Source: a virus. Taken from it: a stretch of 37,434 nt of DNA. A program made the position numbers and the translations under genes. Numbering within the stretch: the first letter of the stretch is position 1; each line of letters opens with the position of its first letter. The notes under the pieces were generated by a model that saw only the letters and a program-made list of their open reading frames with translations, did not search any database and was not told where the DNA came from. The stretch lies in IMG/VR virus record IMGVR_UViG_3300035142_000018, positions 1-37,434 of that record; one strand, given 5' to 3'. Positions 12,821-18,727 of the stretch are shown piece by piece.

Positions 12821-12871
12821 GCATAACACCAAGTTCACGGGCTGAAAGTCCCGTGTAACGTACAGTTAAAC
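12821..12871 (+). repeat. attC-like element F
   Basis: The clearest fold: R'' GCATAAC, 5-base spacer, arm GTTCACGGG, 8-base loop, arm CCCGTGTAAC with one extrahelical A, 5-base spacer, R' GTTAAAC. Confidence 0.65.
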
Positions 12872-12885
12872 AATAGGAGAAAGAA

Positions 12886-12909
12886 ATGAATCGCGGGAGA
12901 TATATCTAA
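12886..12909 (+). CDS. seven-codon leader minigene (MNRGRYI) before SSB
   Basis: ATG 12886 is preceded by a strong AGGAGAAAGAA site; the stop TAA overlaps the SSB start as TAATG. Coupled reinitiation onto ssb is plausible, because SSB itself has only a GGGAG site inside the minigene. Unproven. Confidence 0.4.
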   Translation: MNRGRYI

Positions 12910-13361
12910 TGGCACAACGTGGAGTTAATCGTGTAATCATCATTGGCAACATGGGCCAAGACCCTGAAGTTAAATACATGCAAAACGGTAACGCGGTAGC
13001 CAATATCACAGTAGCTACGAGTGAAGCCTGGAAAGATAAGAACACTGGGGAGAATCAGGAAAAGACGGAATGGCACAGGGTTGTCGCTTTCCGAAAGCTG
13101 GCGGAAATCATAGGCGAGTATTTAAAGAAAGGCTCAAAGGTTTACATTGAAGGCAAGCTGCAAACGCGCAAATGGCAAGACCAGAACGGCAATGATAGAT
13201 ACACAACAGAGATTATTGCAGATCAGATGCAGATGCTTGATGGACGAGGCGGGGCGTCAACGAGTAGCGATACCGCTACCCATCAAGGGGCTGACGGCAG
13301 CCAGTCCTCCCCGCAAGCTGCCCCAAACAATGAAGGCTTTGACGACGACATTCCGTTCTGA
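12909..13361 (+). CDS. ssb: single-stranded DNA-binding protein
   Basis: 150 residues. The OB-fold occupies about 1-110: [59 protein letters not shown] flexible S/Q/A/P-rich linker leads to the acidic tip FDDDIPF, the usual docking peptide for replication and repair partners. It coats single-stranded DNA and works with ERF and the primase-helicase. Confidence 0.97.
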   Translation: MAQRGVNRVIIIGNMGQDPEVKYMQNGNAVANITVATSEAWKDKNTGENQEKTEWHRVVAFRKLAEIIGEYLKKGSKVYIEGKLQTRKWQDQNGNDRYTTEIIADQMQMLDGRGGASTSSDTATHQGADGSQSSPQAAPNNEGFDDDIPF

Positions 13362-13371
13362 GGACAGATAA

Positions 13372-13551
13372 ATGGTTGACCCATTATTCAAGCGATACAA
13401 AATAGAAGCCGATATAAAAGCCTGTAACACTCGCTATTCGATAGACATGGACAAGGTAGAGCGTAGGAGGAAAGACGAAGAACGCAGGCTTGCGAGGGAA
13501 GAACGCGAGGCTGATCCGATATTTTATGATGATAGGGAGGTGGGATGGTGA
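13372..13551 (+). CDS. 59-residue charged hypothetical protein
   Basis: ATG 13372, TGA 13549-13551. The middle is an extremely basic/acidic helix (DKVERRRKDEERRLAREERE), then an acidic end. Overlaps the next gene by seven bases. No known family. Confidence 0.55.
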   Translation: MVDPLFKRYKIEADIKACNTRYSIDMDKVERRRKDEERRLAREEREADPIFYDDREVGW

Positions 13552-13766
13552 GAACAGTAGAAGATAAAGTTAATGATTTTTTGAGGTTGTATGTAGATGA
13601 ATTTAACAACGCGCAAGAACGCGCATTAATCAGACTATTAAAGGATCAAGACAGAGACACACGCCATGCCTGTGCTGAAGCTGTTGCTTTTATGGATGAT
13701 GATGACAATCATGATGCTGTTATTGGTAATGCTATACGAGTCATTATAAACACGAGGGCCGTATGA
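13545..13766 (+). CDS. 73-residue hypothetical protein
   Basis: GGGAGGTGGGATG start region. Helical, with an acidic MDDDDNHD stretch. ATGA overlap with the following gene. Function unknown. Confidence 0.6.
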   Translation: MVRTVEDKVNDFLRLYVDEFNNAQERALIRLLKDQDRDTRHACAEAVAFMDDDDNHDAVIGNAIRVIINTRAV

Positions 13767-13948
13767 CACACATAACAGAAACAGTCTGCGCGACTATCTC
13801 TGATTTAGCCTCAGACCTTGCCCATGATCTTAATATAGAGCCTGAGCTGATCCGCGAAGCGTTTGAATATGGCAGGGCGAGAAAACGCAGGGTTATGTTA
13901 ATGGACGTTACCACCAGGGCAGAAGGGCCGGAGGAGGTAGAGGAATGA
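13763..13948 (+). CDS. 61-residue hypothetical protein
   Basis: MTHITETVCATISDLASDLAHDLN, an acidic helical N-terminus, then a basic RARKRRV segment and a glutamate-rich end. Coupled on both sides by ATGA. Function unknown. Confidence 0.6.
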   Translation: MTHITETVCATISDLASDLAHDLNIEPELIREAFEYGRARKRRVMLMDVTTRAEGPEEVEE

Positions 13949-14016
13949 CCACCCTATTTATACTATCAATAGTAACCCTTGCCTGGTTGCAGAGTGGAGA
14001 ATGGGCGAGGTTTTAA
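13945..14016 (+). CDS. 23-residue membrane peptide
   Basis: ATG 13945 overlaps the upstream stop as ATGA; GGAGGTAGAGGA lies just upstream. Hydrophobic core TLFILSIVTLAWL, so a single membrane helix is likely. The stop lies in the R'' box of attC-like element E. Confidence 0.5.
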   Translation: MTTLFILSIVTLAWLQSGEWARF

Positions 14017-14072
14017 CGCCTAAATAAGCTGGCCGAGCGAAGCGAGGGTCAGCCTTGATTTTCTTGTTAGCG
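14011..14072 (+). repeat. attC-like element E
   Basis: R'' TTTTAAC, left arm TAAGCTGGCC, GAGCGAAGCGAG centre, right arm GGTCAGCCTTGA with extra unpaired bases, R' GTTAGCG. The R' box also supplies the GCGAGG ribosome site of the next gene. Confidence 0.6.
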
Positions 14073-14079
14073 AGGACTT

Positions 14080-14283
14080 ATGGCAACACTACGAAAATAC
14101 TTGGGGAAAGGGGATTGGCCGGTGATGTCTTGTAACTCACGCAAGAACCGGGAGTGCGGAGACAATTACGGGGATGCGGAATGTCCATTTTGTGATTTTG
14201 TTTTTCGCAGGGAAGAGGAAAAGTTTGAAATTGGCGACAAATGCAGCCGATGCGGCGCGACCGTAACTGCTGTATCTCGCTAA
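14080..14283 (+). CDS. 67-residue zinc-ribbon cassette protein
   Basis: Two C-x2-C knuckles (ECPFCDF and KCSRCGA) plus earlier C-x6-C make a small zinc ribbon. The gene is bracketed by GTTAGCGAG (14066-14074) and CTCGCTAAC (14276-14284), so it forms a single-gene cassette. Its ribosome site comes from the upstream attC-like box. Partner unknown. Confidence 0.65.
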   Translation: MATLRKYLGKGDWPVMSCNSRKNRECGDNYGDAECPFCDFVFRREEEKFEIGDKCSRCGATVTAVSR

Positions 14284-14369
14284 CAGTTTCTTATACGGAA
14301 CTCGTTTAAACGGAAAATCCGATATTTACTATTGATTCTGAGACTTAGAAACGAACAGGGGCGAAAAAC

Positions 14370-14435
14370 ATGCCAAGGGGAAATCATAGATTTAGCGTGA
14401 CTCTGCATGACATATTGACAGGAAGGTATTATTGA
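14370..14435 (+). CDS. 21-residue small peptide
   Basis: ATG 14370 follows AGGGGCGAAAAAC; product MPRGNHRFSVTLHDILTGRY. Its stop lies one base before the next ATG, which suggests coupling. Bases 14285-14369 upstream contain a CGGA/TCCG fold around GTTTAAAC but no gene. Confidence 0.4.
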   Translation: MPRGNHRFSVTLHDILTGRYY

Positions 14436-14436
14436 T

Positions 14437-14781
14437 ATGGGAACTATGAAATTAACAGATAGAGAAAAGTGGTTGATGGATCAGGCGCAGGTTCAAGCAG
14501 TCAAAGAACTTGGAGTTGGCTCATTAGGCTGGTTTCAGTTTGAAGATTGGCTTCAGGATAATGAGACTATCCTAGCTAATGTAGCACCTGTGAACGATAT
14601 TAAATCGGACACTATTATAAGAATTATACAGAGCTGGCTCGATTGGCAAGAAAGTAAATATGAATCAGAAGGAGTGATTGTCCATGATGGAACTCATGTG
14701 ATGGGGTTTCCTGAATACCCCACCAGGGGGATGTTAAAGAATTGGATTTCCTTCCTACACAATTGTTCGGCGGGATTATGA
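14437..14781 (+). CDS. 114-residue hypothetical protein
   Basis: MGTMKLTDREKWLMDQAQVQ, tryptophan-rich middle (LGWFQFEDWLQDNE, IIQSWLDWQESKYES) and a less ordered end. No catalytic motif seen. Directly upstream of the parS-like site. Confidence 0.6.
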   Translation: MGTMKLTDREKWLMDQAQVQAVKELGVGSLGWFQFEDWLQDNETILANVAPVNDIKSDTIIRIIQSWLDWQESKYESEGVIVHDGTHVMGFPEYPTRGMLKNWISFLHNCSAGL

Positions 14782-14790
14782 ACTGTTAAA

Positions 14791-14806
14791 TGTTCCACGT
14801 GGAACA
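14791..14806. promoter_or_regulatory. parS-like palindrome (ParB binding site pattern)
   Basis: TGTTCCACGTGGAACA is a perfect 16-bp palindrome and fits the chromosomal parS consensus GTTNCACGTGNAAC. As I recall, the C/G choice at the variable positions is that of Pseudomonas-type parS. No parA or parB gene is present, so a host ParB would be the binder. It lies in the 36 bases between two small genes. Confidence 0.75.
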
Positions 14807-14817
14807 ATGGAGGAATA

Positions 14818-15039
14818 ATGAAAGAATGTGAATGTACCTTCGCGCAAAGAACTGTGGGTGATGGCTGCGAGGCATGCAATCCTGGAAAAGCACTTGAGTA
14901 TGCAGAGGGCGCTATTGAAGATTTTAAACAAGAAAACGCCAGACTGCGCGAGGCTTTGGAAGAGCTATTGAGTTCTTTTCTGGTTAGTGGATCACAAGCT
15001 AAAGTCGTATTAAAAGCCAAGGCTGCATTGGAGGAATAA
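14818..15039 (+). CDS. 73-residue coiled-coil protein with N-terminal cysteines
   Basis: GGAGGAATA precedes the ATG. N-terminal C-x-C and C-x2-C (ECECTF, CEACNPG), then a helix-rich part (IEDFKQENARLREALEELLS). The C-terminus is an amphipathic helix. Function unknown. Confidence 0.6.
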   Translation: MKECECTFAQRTVGDGCEACNPGKALEYAEGAIEDFKQENARLREALEELLSSFLVSGSQAKVVLKAKAALEE

Positions 15040-15140
15040 TGGAAGAATTAAAGCCCTGCCTTTTTTGCGGGATGACCGGGACGCAGCTATTGAGGTTTGG
15101 AATAAAAGGAGTGGATAATGACACCAGAACAAGAAGCTAG
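15039..15140 (+). pseudogene. truncated Lar-like restriction alleviation protein remnant
   Basis: The frame from ATG 15039 starts MEELKPCLFCG, matching the LKPCPFCG opening of Lar-family proteins. A typical Lar end (AIEVWNKRSG) is present in another frame at about 15078-15118, where its stop overlaps the next ATG as TAATG. About 25-35 central residues with the second cysteine pair are absent. This indicates an internal deletion plus frame change, although a new 33-residue product could still be made. Confidence 0.6.
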
Positions 15141-15390
15141 GAATATGCTAGAAAGAATGGGCGTAGAGGATGCTCAAAACATGACTGCTGGTGATGTCGT
15201 AGAAATAGCTAATATTATACGTGACCGCGATAAATATAAGGACAACCTATTCAGAATTTTTACATATATGATTCATAATAATGAATTCAAAGGCGATTTG
15301 ATTTCTGGGGATATTACAGAAGATAAACTAAACGAATGGGGAATAAAATCAGTTATACACAGAGATTCTATCTATTTTGATCTTATTTAA
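15118..15390 (+). CDS. 90-residue hypothetical protein
   Basis: MTPEQEARNMLERMGVEDAQ, acidic and helical. Last rightward gene; its 3' end overlaps the oppositely directed endolysin gene by eight bases. Function unknown. Confidence 0.6.
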   Translation: MTPEQEARNMLERMGVEDAQNMTAGDVVEIANIIRDRDKYKDNLFRIFTYMIHNNEFKGDLISGDITEDKLNEWGIKSVIHRDSIYFDLI

Positions 15391-15703
15391 CCCCGTTATG
15401 TTCTAGAGAATAATGATTTCCATCGCCGAATCTTCCGCCCCAAGTTCCCCCGATTGACTCCCAGTATTCCCCCAAGGGCCTGTGGGCTTCTGTCGATCTG
15501 AGATACCTACCATTTTTAAACAAGTTAAAATCGACAGCCAGCCTTTGTTTGTGCAGGGAATTCTTGATCCCGTAATTACATCTTTTATCCCTGTAGGCAT
15601 CCCCGAAAGTCAACTCATATCCCATCTGTTCGGCGTGAAGAATTAACAGAGCGACCATGTGGGCAAACCGACTTTGCTTCTGTCTAAGGGTTTCTTTTTT
15701 CAT
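15383..15703 (-). CDS. M15-family endolysin (L-Ala-D-Glu/D-Ala-D-Ala type peptidase)
   Basis: 106 residues. Zinc ligands are visible as H51 (LHKQRLAVDF), D58 and H97 (GDGNHYSLEH), the H-x6-D and later H of M15_4 peptidases such as the T5 endolysin. The GDAYRDK and GGTWGGRFGDGNH segments are also typical. It cuts peptide cross-links in the cell wall. It is the final late gene, after the holin-like genes, and has no signal peptide, so it needs a holin. Confidence 0.9.
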   Translation of the reverse strand: MKKETLRQKQSRFAHMVALLILHAEQMGYELTFGDAYRDKRCNYGIKNSLHKQRLAVDFNLFKNGRYLRSTEAHRPLGEYWESIGGTWGGRFGDGNHYSLEHNGVK

Positions 15704-15706
15704 TGC

Positions 15707-15961
15707 CTATTCTTCGTCCTTCAGTTTATCCCGCTCTAATTTGGCGATTTCCAGTTTTACCAAATGAATGCGTATTAATACTAACGACAAGACTATCCCG
15801 ATTAAGGTAGCCAGTTTTCCTATATCGTCGGGGATGTAGTCAAATATCGTTCCTATCCCCGTCCCTGTGGTTGTTATCGCTGTACCGGCCCCGACCTTTG
15901 GACTTTGTATTGTCGTCTGGAAGATCGCGGTAAACTGTCTTATGATTTCGCCGATGTTCAT
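15707..15961 (-). CDS. holin-like membrane protein
   Basis: 84 residues: polar, glycine/threonine-rich N-terminal half, one strong membrane helix (IGKLATLIGIVLSLVLIRI) and a charged tail (KLEIAKLERDKLKDEE). Directly upstream of the endolysin. ATG overlaps the preceding stop as ATGA. One clear helix plus a charged tail suits a holin or spanin-like partner. Confidence 0.55.
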   Translation of the reverse strand: MNIGEIIRQFTAIFQTTIQSPKVGAGTAITTTGTGIGTIFDYIPDDIGKLATLIGIVLSLVLIRIHLVKLEIAKLERDKLKDEE

Positions 15962-16049
15962 TTCTGGTCCTGGCGATGATAACCCATGCCTGGAAGATTA
16001 TTGTAATGAAAGCAAGTACGCCAGCTATCCAGTGAAAAACTTCCCACAT
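15840..16049 (-). CDS. candidate overlapping small membrane protein in the lysis region
   Basis: 69 residues from ATG 16049 with AAGGA nine bases upstream. A membrane helix (IAGVLAFITIIFQAWVIIA) precedes a very polar, arginine- and aspartate-rich tail. It lies in another frame across the end of the 156-residue gene and the start of the holin-like gene. Rz/Rz1-type lysis genes overlap in this way, but the match is only structural. Confidence 0.35.
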   Translation of the reverse strand: MWEVFHWIAGVLAFITIIFQAWVIIARTRNEHRRNHKTVYRDLPDDNTKSKGRGRYSDNNHRDGDRNDI

Positions 16050-16428
16050 CTGTTTTGTCCTTTCTTATTAGTGTGACAAGTGCCCATAGATACAGCAGGA
16101 CAAAAGAGAAATTATACAAAGCAGGGTCTATATAATTAAACCAGAGAATAAAGCCTATAAAATTCAGCCCTATTGCCGTGACACAAATCATGTGTATTCG
16201 CATCACCAGCTTTGGGACTGGCCTGATACCACTGGTTAATATGATAACCGCCAGCGCAAACATGGCCGCAGACCCGTAATACATCAGACCCGTAGTGTGT
16301 GAAAGAAAGACCTCATGTAGCAACGTAATGCCAACGAATATAACCGCTGCAAACAACCTTTGCGCGTTTGGCTGAATAATCGCCGCTAGAGGCAACACAA
16401 TTAATAGAAATGTGGTTAATTCGCTCAT
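15958..16428 (-). CDS. multi-pass membrane protein
   Basis: 156 residues with about five hydrophobic helices (LTTFLLIVLPLAAIIQ, LFAAVIFVGITLLHEVF, AMFALAVIILTSG, HMICVTAIGLNFIGFILW, FSFVLLYLWALVTLI), then a soluble tail. In the lysis region; a holin or antiholin-like role is possible but not shown. Overlaps both neighbours by ATGA. Confidence 0.6.
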   Translation of the reverse strand: MSELTTFLLIVLPLAAIIQPNAQRLFAAVIFVGITLLHEVFLSHTTGLMYYGSAAMFALAVIILTSGIRPVPKLVMRIHMICVTAIGLNFIGFILWFNYIDPALYNFSFVLLYLWALVTLIRKDKTDVGSFSLDSWRTCFHYNNLPGMGYHRQDQK

Positions 16429-16496
16429 GTCTTTTTAGTCCGTTTCTTTCCTCGCCCACCAACTGCAACACGTTTTTTTGTGACTTTCTTTTTCAT
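16425..16496 (-). CDS. 23-residue strongly basic peptide
   Basis: MKKKVTKKRVAVGGRGKKRT plus three more residues; over half are K or R. ATGA overlaps at both ends tie it to its neighbours. It could bind DNA or RNA, or be a minor virion component. Confidence 0.5.
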   Translation of the reverse strand: MKKKVTKKRVAVGGRGKKRTKKT

Positions 16497-16933
16497 AGTA
16501 TAGACCTCTCGTGTACAAACCCCAGACTATCCAGGAAAGCCGGAGTGATTCGTTGATAATTATCATGGTTTATAAATTCCTGAATTAAATAAGCAGCTAA
16601 TTCAGAGCATCCCCATGCGTCTTTATCGTGATGGTCCAAGTGAAACGGGTAGGCAAGTAAAATATCCCAGTCATACGGCTTGCCTCGTAAATCGCTCATT
16701 CTTTCCAAAACGATCTTTTCATCTAACCCTTGATAGGTGCGGGACCTAACGTATGTGTCCCTGTATTTTCTTTTCCACTGGTTGTACGAAAAGATAATCA
16801 CACCGTCTTTGTGATTCGATTCGCAAACCCTGTCGCCCACTTGTGTGGCAACATGGGAAACATCACTGCCGGTCATCTTCATGATGATTTTTGAGGGTAA
16901 ACTTCTCCCGGCGGTGAAATGCTGGATTATCAC
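16493..16933 (-). CDS. NlpC/P60-like (YiiX/permuted) hydrolase
   Basis: 146 residues. SDVSHVATQVGD supplies a histidine, and WGCSELAAYLIQEF supplies the cysteine, in the permuted order of YiiX/YebB-type papain-fold enzymes; GKPYDWDILLAY is also typical. Such proteins hydrolyse peptide or ester bonds in the envelope and may aid lysis or entry. ATGA coupling with both neighbours. Confidence 0.65.
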   Translation of the reverse strand: MIIQHFTAGRSLPSKIIMKMTGSDVSHVATQVGDRVCESNHKDGVIIFSYNQWKRKYRDTYVRSRTYQGLDEKIVLERMSDLRGKPYDWDILLAYPFHLDHHDKDAWGCSELAAYLIQEFINHDNYQRITPAFLDSLGFVHERSIL

Positions 16934-17124
16934 TTGTCGTCAGCGTTTTTATTCTTGCCGATATTCATAGAAAGGACATTCAGAAGACGCAAAATCCAAT
17001 CTACCGCCTTATCATCTGCCCTGGTAGGGGTAAGTACGGTAATCGCATTAGCCGCCGCCACAACGGTGGTAATTGCCGTCAACCAGACAGGAATGGTGTT
17101 AAATATTTCGTTTAAGGTTTCCAT
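16930..17124 (-). CDS. holin-like small membrane protein
   Basis: 64 residues: one membrane helix (IPVWLTAITTVVAAANAITVL) followed by TPTRADDKAVDWILRLLNVL. From memory, the T-P-T-x-D-D...N-V-L-x-M-N-I-G-K pattern is shared by many small phage membrane proteins annotated as holins. It is separate from the 15707 gene, so two holin-like proteins may act together. Confidence 0.6.
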   Translation of the reverse strand: METLNEIFNTIPVWLTAITTVVAAANAITVLTPTRADDKAVDWILRLLNVLSMNIGKNKNADDK

Positions 17125-17132
17125 AATTTCTC

Positions 17133-17537
17133 CTAGGGCCAGTTTTGATCCGTTGCCGGGTCGTAAGCCTCTACAGCAGAAATGGCCGCTGTTTGGGCTT
17201 GTGTGATTTTCGTTTTAGCGTAAAGATAAATGTCTTTTACTGACACCATGCTAGGCCCAGCGTTTGCAACGTCTAACATGGGCCACAATTCAACGATCAA
17301 GTCGAGCATTTCAATGCTGGATAACGCTGGTATCTTCGCCCCAATTAACTGGAGCGCGTGAGCTTTAATCTCTTTAATCTTGCTTGTCCTGATTTGGGCT
17401 TCAGTAAGGTCGTTTACCTGAGCTAGCACCAGTGATTCATCAATCGCAATTTCTTCACCGCTGGCATTCAATACCCGGTTGTCGCCCTCGATTGTGGCCG
17501 CCTCTGGGTATGCTTTTCTTATTGCTTCATGTCTCAT
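17133..17537 (-). CDS. tail fibre-associated/assembly-like protein
   Basis: 134 residues. The N-terminus (IRKAYPEAATIEGDNRVLNA) looks like a short beta domain; the rest is helical with a proline-containing end (YDPATDQNWP). Its ATG overlaps the stop of the fibre gene. Position after the fibre suggests a chaperone or attachment role. Confidence 0.5.
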   Translation of the reverse strand: MRHEAIRKAYPEAATIEGDNRVLNASGEEIAIDESLVLAQVNDLTEAQIRTSKIKEIKAHALQLIGAKIPALSSIEMLDLIVELWPMLDVANAGPSMVSVKDIYLYAKTKITQAQTAAISAVEAYDPATDQNWP

Positions 17538-18727
17538 ACTGCAATCTCCTCGACTGAAAGCCTGACTGCGGCTTTACCACCATAAACACGTCCACCGGAC
17601 AAACCATTGACATAACCTGTCACAGCAGATGGGCCAAAACGTAATTTGAAAGTCGTTTCTGAAGTGGTGCCAGCCTCCATTTCATGTACCAACGGGATTG
17701 GAAACATCGCACCCGCGAAGTAATCTGTTGATGCCGCTAGAGCGTCAGCAGTTGAATCTTGAAATAATGCTAAAGTCACAGCAGCAGAAGAGCTTGTGCC
17801 AAACAAGCCAAGCGCCCGAATAACCAGCCTGTTAGAGGTAGATGTCGGCGTAATGGCTACCGTCAAAATTTCCGCGCCTTCTGTATTCTGTGGAATCGTG
17901 TCGTCATAAGGAATAGTCACCGCTGTACTGGTGTACGTGGTATAGGGCGTGGCCTCAACACGTTGGACGACTTTACCTTCACTGATTCCATCTATCTGGG
18001 TTTGGATAGCTGAAGTCACACCGTTTAAATATCCAACTTCTGTAGCATCTACCGTGGCAGGCCATGTAGGAAGATTGGCGTCATAAGCCTGAACATTGGT
18101 CCCAATAACCAGACCTAACGTAGCCCTTGCTGTGGCCGCGTCTGCATCGTCTAAAATAGTTTTGGCAAAGGCTGTAATCGTTACGGATGACTTCATTTGA
18201 AACACTGTTCCGTCATAAACAACGGTCACAATGTCATTAGCCGCAATATCACCCGCCCCAATATCGTCAGTATTGCCGTTTTGTTTAATGGTTTTTGCCG
18301 CCAAACCACTAACTGCTAAAGTTGAGGCTCCTGTGCTGGCATTTCCCGCAATAAAACGAAAAGTCTGGCCTGCCGCATAAGCACTGATCGCTGGACTTGG
18401 TGCAATTGCATAAGCATCCGCCGCCCCTGTCTCGGCGGCATACACCAACCCACCGGCCTGAACCTGTCCGACTGTGGATAAATCATCAGCTAAAGTGCCA
18501 TCTGCTGCATTGGTGTATTTGTTATTACCTAAATCCAGATCCGCTGTAGCCGCGTTTTCACCGTTCTTAGCCAGACAGGCATTAATCCCAGTAGCCAGAT
18601 CCTGGTCGTGGGTATCATGTCGATCAGCCCTGATTTTCGTCCCATCGTTTTTATCATCCTGCCAGACTTGCGTCCCTGTGTTCGTTCCGTTTGTGCGCGA
18701 AAACGCACCTGAGCCGCTCCAGGCCAT
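17534..18727 (-). CDS. tail fibre / receptor-binding protein
   Basis: 397 residues. The N-terminus (GTQVWQDDKNDGTKIRADRHDTHDQDLATGINACL) is the fibre-attachment motif common in phages. The middle is G/A/T/N-rich beta repeats (LDLGNNKYTNAADGTLADD), and the C-terminal jelly-roll-like part would meet the receptor. Last of the tail structural genes; coupled to the 134-residue gene. Confidence 0.8.
   Translation of the reverse strand: MAWSGSGAFSRTNGTNTGTQVWQDDKNDGTKIRADRHDTHDQDLATGINACLAKNGENAATADLDLGNNKYTNAADGTLADDLSTVGQVQAGGLVYAAETGAADAYAIAPSPAISAYAAGQTFRFIAGNASTGASTLAVSGLAAKTIKQNGNTDDIGAGDIAANDIVTVVYDGTVFQMKSSVTITAFAKTILDDADAATARATLGLVIGTNVQAYDANLPTWPATVDATEVGYLNGVTSAIQTQIDGISEGKVVQRVEATPYTTYTSTAVTIPYDDTIPQNTEGAEILTVAITPTSTSNRLVIRALGLFGTSSSAAVTLALFQDSTADALAASTDYFAGAMFPIPLVHEMEAGTTSETTFKLRFGPSAVTGYVNGLSGGRVYGGKAAVRLSVEEIAV

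Noticed and set aside
5228-14284. CRISPR array as explanation for repeated elements
   Set aside because: Copies are scattered on both strands, follow stop codons, and have no uniform spacers.
14284-14369. A further attC-like site after the zinc-ribbon gene
   Set aside because: The left box CTCGCTAAC is clear, but I cannot find a convincing right box; CGGA/TCCG and GTTTAAAC do not give the expected fold.
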